Below, piece after piece: positions 6,999 through 10,614 of a stretch of 10,614 nucleotides of DNA (its first letter is position 1; each line of letters begins with the position of its first letter). The stretch is from positions 1 through 10,614 of the forward strand of contig CAYZGU010000025.1 of the NCBI GenBank assembly GCA_964478165.1, given 5' to 3'. Source of the DNA: CAYZGU01 sp964478165. GTDB taxonomy: Bacteria > Poribacteria > WGA-4E > JAJDTR01. The notes below the pieces were generated by a model that was not told where the DNA came from, did not search any database, and worked only from the letters and a program-made list of their open reading frames with translations. The position numbers and the translations under genes were made by a program.

Positions 6999-7529
6999 TC
7001 CGAAGCTTAAAGTACTAGAATTCGTTAATTCAGTTCTTTCTGGGTGCCGCGAATTCTGAAAAACCTCGGCATGGAGTTAAGCTGACAGCTCTGACCGAAG
7101 ACAATCGGTACTCAGTGCGCGACCAAGATTCCCGCTCGTCCGGACTCTGTGGCAGGGGAGATTCGAACCTAATGTCATTGAAGCGCTATTTGTCCGTCCC
7201 ATAAACCTGTTAAAATCCATGAGATGGAGAAATGTCCCCGTTGGGTGGACACAAATATACCTTTGAAATTGAGGATCCAGGGTGTGATCGCTGCTATGGC
7301 TGTTATGATGGAAGCCTACTATTATTGTCATCTGCTTGCTTGATGGCAGTGAGGTGTTGCTCTACTACTTGTCCATGGCATCGGTCATTAGGAGTTGTTT
7401 CACTGGGTTTCTACTACTGGTCGACTGAACTGTCAGCTTTCTGAAAAAGTGGCCTGATGGTGGTCGAGTACGGATTTTAGTTCTGATTTTCAGATGGTTC
7501 TCATTTGAGTAAATTGAGTCCTGTTATGC

Positions 7530-7570
7530 GTGGAACTGACGTTCATCTGGCAAGTGGACGTCAGTTCCAC
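7530..7570. repeat. 15-bp inverted repeat downstream of ddl
   Basis: The arm at 7530-7544 pairs with 7556-7570. Thirteen outer pairs (GTGGAACTGACGT with ACGTCAGTTCCAC) are perfect, followed by one G-T and one C-G pair, around an 11-nt loop. It begins 43 nt beyond the ddl stop codon. Read in the ddl direction the hairpin is followed by GCATAACAGG, with no T-run, so it is not a standard intrinsic terminator. It may protect or process the 3' end of the ddl transcript, or be a dispersed palindromic repeat or MITE-like unit. Confidence 0.8.
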
Positions 7571-7612
7571 ACAAAATTCTATCGTGAGAAACTAACATGC
7601 GGTACACTGTGC

Positions 7613-8668
7613 CTACCGTTTCATGGCACTTGTCAGAATCTCAACAATTAGCTGATTGTATGGAATTCCCATTGCTTCTGCTTGTGCGGGAAGATCGCTG
7701 AGTTGCGTCAGACCGGGCAACGTGTTAAGCTCGATGACATAAGGGTTACCACCTGCATCCACCATCATATCGATTCTGGAGGCTCCACAGCAGCCAATCG
7801 CTTTATGAGTATTGAGGGCAATCTCTTGTACTCGCTTTGTTAAACGATTAGACAATCTAGCAGGAACAATGAACTCTGTCATTCCTTCGGTGTACTTTGC
7901 TTCATAGTCGTAGAATTCACGATTCGGCACTAGCTCAAGTACAGGGAGTGCACGGAGGTTTTGTTTCACACCCAGTAAACCAACCGTAATTTCTTGTCCC
8001 TGAATGTATTGCTCACAGAAGATTTCGCCGAACTCAAACTGGGTCTTGCGTGCAATTCGTAGTAATTCTGAAACCTCTTTAACTATGGATACGCCGATGC
8101 TTGAACCTTGGGAGGTCGGCTTGATTATAAGTGGGAATCCCAGGCGATTCACGGCTTCGTCGCACTGTTCCTGCAGATCGGCCTCTGGTGACAGCGCGAG
8201 GTAGTTTGGCGTTGGAATGTCAATCGTAGACAAAACCCGCTTGGTCATGAGTTTGTTCATAGCAAGTGCACTTGCAAGGACCCCAGAACCAGTATAGGCG
8301 AATCCAAAGGCTTCCAAAACGCCTTGGATTGTTCCATCCTCACATCCTTTTCCGTGAAGTGCCAGGAATGCAATCTCAATCGATTTGGAGTGCATTTTGT
8401 CAATCCAATCATGGTTCAACGGGTCGATTGCGACTGGACTCGCTCCGAGACTTGCGAGCGCTGACATTACCCGCGCTCCCGAACGTAATGATACCTTCCT
8501 TTCTCCGGATTTTCCGCCCAGCAAGACAGCAATACGCTTACTCAATAAACCTTTAACATCCAGACTTGCGATTGCTTCCGAATCGACGGGTGTTTGACCC
8601 GTTGTTGACGAAAATTTGAATGACATTTTGCTCGCTCGATTTACAAAATTGTTTTCATCCGCTCTCAT
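7613..8668 (-). CDS. ddl: D-alanine--D-alanine ligase
   Basis: ATP-grasp ligase joining two D-alanines to make the terminal dipeptide of peptidoglycan precursors, in the cytoplasm. In the 351-residue frame I see RIAVLLGGKSGERKVSLRSG (45-64) with the substrate-contact Glu56, HGKGCEDGTIQG (105-116), the ATP lysine and Ser loop IIKPTSQGSSIGVS (181-194), FYDYEAKY (252-259), Arg298/Asp300 in SRIDMM, and the metal-binding IELNTLPGLTQLSDLP (312-327). Small departures from the common pattern are Cys109 in HGKGCEDG and Asn138 in ALAMNK. The family is usually 300-320 aa, so the first 40 residues may not be translated. A TTG at 8545 preceded by AAAGG would give 310 aa, and the ATG at 8626 is a third choice. 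The ATG at 8668 has no ribosome site. The 205 nt upstream show no clear promoter. No other wall genes are adjacent. Confidence 0.95.
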   Translation of the reverse strand: MRADENNFVNRASKMSFKFSSTTGQTPVDSEAIASLDVKGLLSKRIAVLLGGKSGERKVSLRSGARVMSALASLGASPVAIDPLNHDWIDKMHSKSIEIAFLALHGKGCEDGTIQGVLEAFGFAYTGSGVLASALAMNKLMTKRVLSTIDIPTPNYLALSPEADLQEQCDEAVNRLGFPLIIKPTSQGSSIGVSIVKEVSELLRIARKTQFEFGEIFCEQYIQGQEITVGLLGVKQNLRALPVLELVPNREFYDYEAKYTEGMTEFIVPARLSNRLTKRVQEIALNTHKAIGCCGASRIDMMVDAGGNPYVIELNTLPGLTQLSDLPAQAEAMGIPYNQLIVEILTSAMKR

Positions 8669-8823
8669 GTATCAGTTTACGGTTCACTGCGAGACAAGCA
8701 GTCGAAAGACCCGATATCTACCAACCTGCTTACGTGTATGACAGCAATAATACGCCGGCCAGAATAGCAAACTGATTAGAGTGAGTCCATGCCGGATTGA
8801 TACAACAGTAAAAAATTCATTGC

Positions 8824-8839
8824 CGTGTTTACGTGTTTA
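8824..8839. repeat. Tandem 8-bp repeat CGTGTTTA x2
   Basis: Two exact head-to-tail copies of CGTGTTTA occupy 8824-8831 and 8832-8839, in the gap between the end of the DUF58 gene and the start of ddl. On the ddl strand they read TAAACACG and lie about 155-170 nt upstream of the longest ddl start. They could be a tandem regulator site or chance. Confidence 0.4.
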
Positions 8840-8873
8840 TACGTCCCTATGAGAGACAGTGCTTTAGGTTTAA

Positions 8874-9749
8874 TCAACGCACAGTTCCCATTTTTTGCAA
8901 ATTGTGCAGGATTAGATGGTCGATGGCGACTTGACTAGTAGTACGCACATAATTGGCTCCGCGATTCACACAAAACTGCCTGAGCCGAGTGCAGAAGGTT
9001 TGCAGCCGCTGTCGATATTGGAGGACCATACGCTCATTAATTGTGAGTTCCCTGGTTCTGCCCGTTTCCACATCTTCCAATCGCCAATCGCCCGAAAGCT
9101 GCGGTTCTATTTCCTGAACTGCTAGCACGTGGATGAGCGTTAGACCGAATTTGCGTGCCAAGAACCCCTTAATCACAGATTCGAGATCGGTCATGTCTAA
9201 GAAGTCTGAGATAATTACGGCTATGCCAGACTGTTTTGAATGGGAAAAAAAGTGTTGCATGCACGCAGTCAAGTCAGTTTTTCCCACAGTGTCAATTGTT
9301 TCCAGAGCTTTGGAGAGTTTTGGGAATTGGGCCTTCCCGGAAGTTGAAGGGACAATCGGTATCAGTCGATCGGAAAAGGCGTAGAGCGCAGTTCTGTCAC
9401 CTCCTGCCAAACCGATGTAGGCCAATGAAGCAGCGATTTGTTTTGCGCAGGTAAGCTTGGTCGGTTCACCGAAGTTCATAGACTCACTTCTGTCTACGAG
9501 AATGCTTATTGGGAGGTCTTCTTCTGCCTGAAACAGCTTAATGAAGAGACGATTGGATCGCGCATACAGGCCCCAGTCGAGGTACCGAAGGTCGTCTCCG
9601 ACTTCGTAACCACGATAATCCGCAAACTCAATGCCATTGCCTCGATTAAGGCTACGATTCTCTCCTTTGGATTGACCTCGAAAAACGTCCTGAGAACGAA
9701 TGCGCAATCGGTCAAGTTGCCTGATAAATTCGAGGCTTAAAATCGGCAT
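8874..9749 (-). CDS. DUF58-family protein with vWA-like domain (291 aa)
   Basis: The DUF58 signature is clear: GIEFADYRGYEVGDDLRYLDW (39-59, with its Arg/Asp/Trp core), then KLFQAEEDLPISILVDRSESM (71-91). The latter includes the metal-ion-dependent adhesion site DxSxS at Asp86, Ser88 and Ser90. Likely further metal ligands are Thr158 or Thr161 and Asp182 in IISDFLD. There is no membrane segment, so it is probably cytoplasmic. Family members are usually encoded beside a MoxR-type AAA+ ATPase and membrane vWA proteins (Bat-type loci) and are thought to work in assembling or activating other proteins; the exact role is unproven. Here neither neighbour is present: 0.8 kb without a gene lies upstream and ddl lies downstream. 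GGAG four nt before the ATG and a promoter 54 nt upstream fix the start. The length is normal and nothing looks broken. Confidence 0.92.
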   Translation of the reverse strand: MPILSLEFIRQLDRLRIRSQDVFRGQSKGENRSLNRGNGIEFADYRGYEVGDDLRYLDWGLYARSNRLFIKLFQAEEDLPISILVDRSESMNFGEPTKLTCAKQIAASLAYIGLAGGDRTALYAFSDRLIPIVPSTSGKAQFPKLSKALETIDTVGKTDLTACMQHFFSHSKQSGIAVIISDFLDMTDLESVIKGFLARKFGLTLIHVLAVQEIEPQLSGDWRLEDVETGRTRELTINERMVLQYRQRLQTFCTRLRQFCVNRGANYVRTTSQVAIDHLILHNLQKMGTVR

Positions 9750-9802
9750 CAGACTCCACCATTTTCCTTAGTCCTTAGTTAATGGGAATTGAATGGCTCC
9801 TA

Positions 9803-9831
9803 ATTCTAACAAATGTTGAGCAGATGAACAA
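9803..9831 (-). promoter_or_regulatory. Promoter of the DUF58 gene
   Basis: On the minus strand TTGTTC (9831-9826) precedes TAGAAT (9808-9803) by 17 nt, with an extended -10 TG one base upstream of the box. Transcription should start near 9796, leaving a leader of about 46 nt. This shows the DUF58 gene is first in its transcript, so a co-transcribed upstream MoxR gene is not expected here. Confidence 0.65.
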
Positions 9832-9994
9832 TGTCAGATTCCTAGAACGCATTGACCCCATTGATGAGATTGGATACTGTTTAAACACGTATTCGCTTAA
9901 GCGCTGGTCGAGGATCAAGATTGGAATCACTAGGCAGGGCTTGTGGACGACTGTGACTATCAGTGACTAGATAACTGACAGGGTCTGAGTCGTC

Positions 9995-10016
9995 AAAAAC
10001 TCCGAAGAGTAGAGTT
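9995..10016 (-). terminator. Weak terminator-like hairpin
   Basis: Read on the minus strand, AACTC (10016-10012) can pair with GAGTT (10002-9998), or alternatively ACTC-TTCG-GAGT forms a 4-bp UUCG-tetraloop hairpin (10010-9999). Either is followed by a run of T to 9995. The stems are short. It would end any minus-strand transcript arriving from beyond 10020, insulating the DUF58 promoter. Confidence 0.25.
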
Positions 10017-10509
10017 TGTTTCCTTTCTTCCTTCCTTAGGTTTAATCTAGCCTGCTATTAAAAAAAGGAAAATTTTCAAAACTAGTTCTTCGGTAAGGAA
10101 CGTATAGCCCATCTTTTGCCCTGGTCAAATTCTAACAGATCTTCTGCCGTTTTACAATCATCAAATGGCGGCGTATTTTTCTGTGTTTCTTTTGCGGCTA
10201 ATGACTTGAAGGGTTCTACAATTGCGATATTGGTTCAGCGTGGACTTCAGTCGTCGGAGAAAACAGTCTGATGATCTGCTGAAGTGAGGCTATTGTGTTT
10301 TTGAAGATTGGGTTTGCTTCGAGACGTAGGGCATATAGATGGGGAGTTATCGACACGAATTCCATTGCTAATCTTTTGACAGTAATCGATGTCGAAAATG
10401 AGACACTAATAGCAAAAAAACCCTCTGGAGGAATCAATTAAGTTGCCAACAATCTGGAAAACTCACCGCTATTTGAGTGTTGGCGCGCCAAGGTTACTAC
10501 ATTTTTGTC

Positions 10510-10538
10510 TTGCAACAACAGCTAAAATGTGGTATATT
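10510..10538 (+). promoter_or_regulatory. Promoter of tRNA-Pro
   Basis: TTGCAA (10510-10515) and TATATT (10533-10538) are separated by exactly 17 nt. The expected start near 10545 is about 22 nt before the mature tRNA, the same geometry as at the tRNA-Leu gene in this window. Confidence 0.7.
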
Positions 10539-10566
10539 TTCCACGATTTTTTTGGGAAATAACGAT

Positions 10567-10614
10567 CGGGGCGTAGCGCAGCCCGGCTAGCGCATCTGCT
10601 TTGGGAGCAGAGGG
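10567..10614 (+). tRNA. tRNA-Pro (anticodon TGG), 3' part beyond the window
   Basis: The 5' acceptor strand CGGGGCG (10567-10573) is followed by the D arm (GCGC paired with GCGC) and an anticodon stem TCTGC/GCAGA enclosing TTTGGGA, giving anticodon TGG. This is typical of bacterial tRNA-Pro. The sequence ends in the variable loop, so the T arm and acceptor 3' strand are missing only because the window stops. Confidence 0.95.

Larger units (their letters stand above)
6607..7612. other. Gene-poor 1-kb region
   Basis: No convincing gene lies between the broken macro gene and ddl. Minus-strand frames at 6922-6731 and 7331-7077 and a plus-strand frame at 7232-7444 lack good start signals and family resemblance. 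A plus-strand TAAAAT (7211-7216) sits just before a 38-codon frame starting at 7224, with a hydrophobic stretch, but the -35 match is poor. What is visible is a possible promoter for the macro gene at the left, a pair of short direct repeats near 6964-6998, and a long hairpin at 7530-7570. Confidence 0.5.
9750..10566. other. Gene-poor region upstream of the DUF58 gene
   Basis: Besides the DUF58 promoter, a weak terminator-like hairpin near 10000 and the tRNA-Pro promoter, I see nothing certain. A minus-strand frame at 10437-10216 (TTG start, 73 codons, no ribosome site) and a plus-strand frame at 9782-9970 have no recognisable product. A pyrimidine run (10019-10038) and an A-run (10060-10067) stand out in composition. 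No remnant of a MoxR ATPase is recognisable by eye. Confidence 0.5.

Noticed and set aside
7224..7340. Plus-strand 38-codon hydrophobic mini-ORF just after TAAAAT, possibly leaderless
   Set aside because: The -35 match is poor, there is no family match, and a second overlapping ATG in another phase is equally plausible.
10216..10437. Minus-strand 73-codon frame starting at TTG
   Set aside because: There is no ribosome site, no promoter, no recognisable motif and a rare start codon. It could be a fragment but is not supportable.

Overview
The window is bacterial. It has sigma-70-type promoters with 16-17 nt spacers, Shine-Dalgarno sites, TTG as well as ATG starts, two tRNA genes without an obvious foreign context, and a D-alanine--D-alanine ligase gene that implies a peptidoglycan-type cell wall. 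Base composition is intermediate. The style of the PfkB kinase and of the MFS transporter N-terminus reminds me of Chloroflexota (SAR202/Dehalococcoidia-like) genomes, but this is a low-confidence impression and no gene here is a taxonomic marker. Only about 60% of the window is coding, which is sparse for a bacterium.

Layout: 1-1220 has no convincing gene but carries two perfect GC-rich hairpins. From 3083 down to 1221 (minus) a clear promoter drives a PfkB-family sugar kinase and then, 32 nt later, an unrecognised 304-residue protein with a coiled coil and an acidic tail. Diverging from it across a 0.5 kb regulatory gap is a receiver-GGDEF protein (3549-4508, plus), a predicted phosphorylation-controlled diguanylate cyclase with an intact product-inhibition site. 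Immediately behind it lies tRNA-Leu(CAG) with its own promoter. Convergent to the tRNA is an MFS transporter (minus), preceded by a macro-domain (ADP-ribose-binding) gene broken by a one-base frameshift. A 1 kb gene-poor stretch follows, ending in a 15-bp hairpin just past the end of ddl. Then come ddl, a stand-alone DUF58 gene with a strong promoter, another 0.8 kb gene-poor stretch, and the 5' part of tRNA-Pro(TGG) behind a very good promoter at the right edge.

The genes do not form one pathway. They are housekeeping or regulatory singletons: signalling (c-di-GMP), transport, sugar phosphorylation, wall-precursor synthesis and an unknown-function DUF58 protein. I see no CRISPR array, transposase, phage module, toxin-antitoxin pair or recognisable defence system. 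The items most worth a second look are the frameshifted macro gene, the unknown coiled-coil protein tied to the kinase, the unexplained long hairpins, and the large gene-free fraction.
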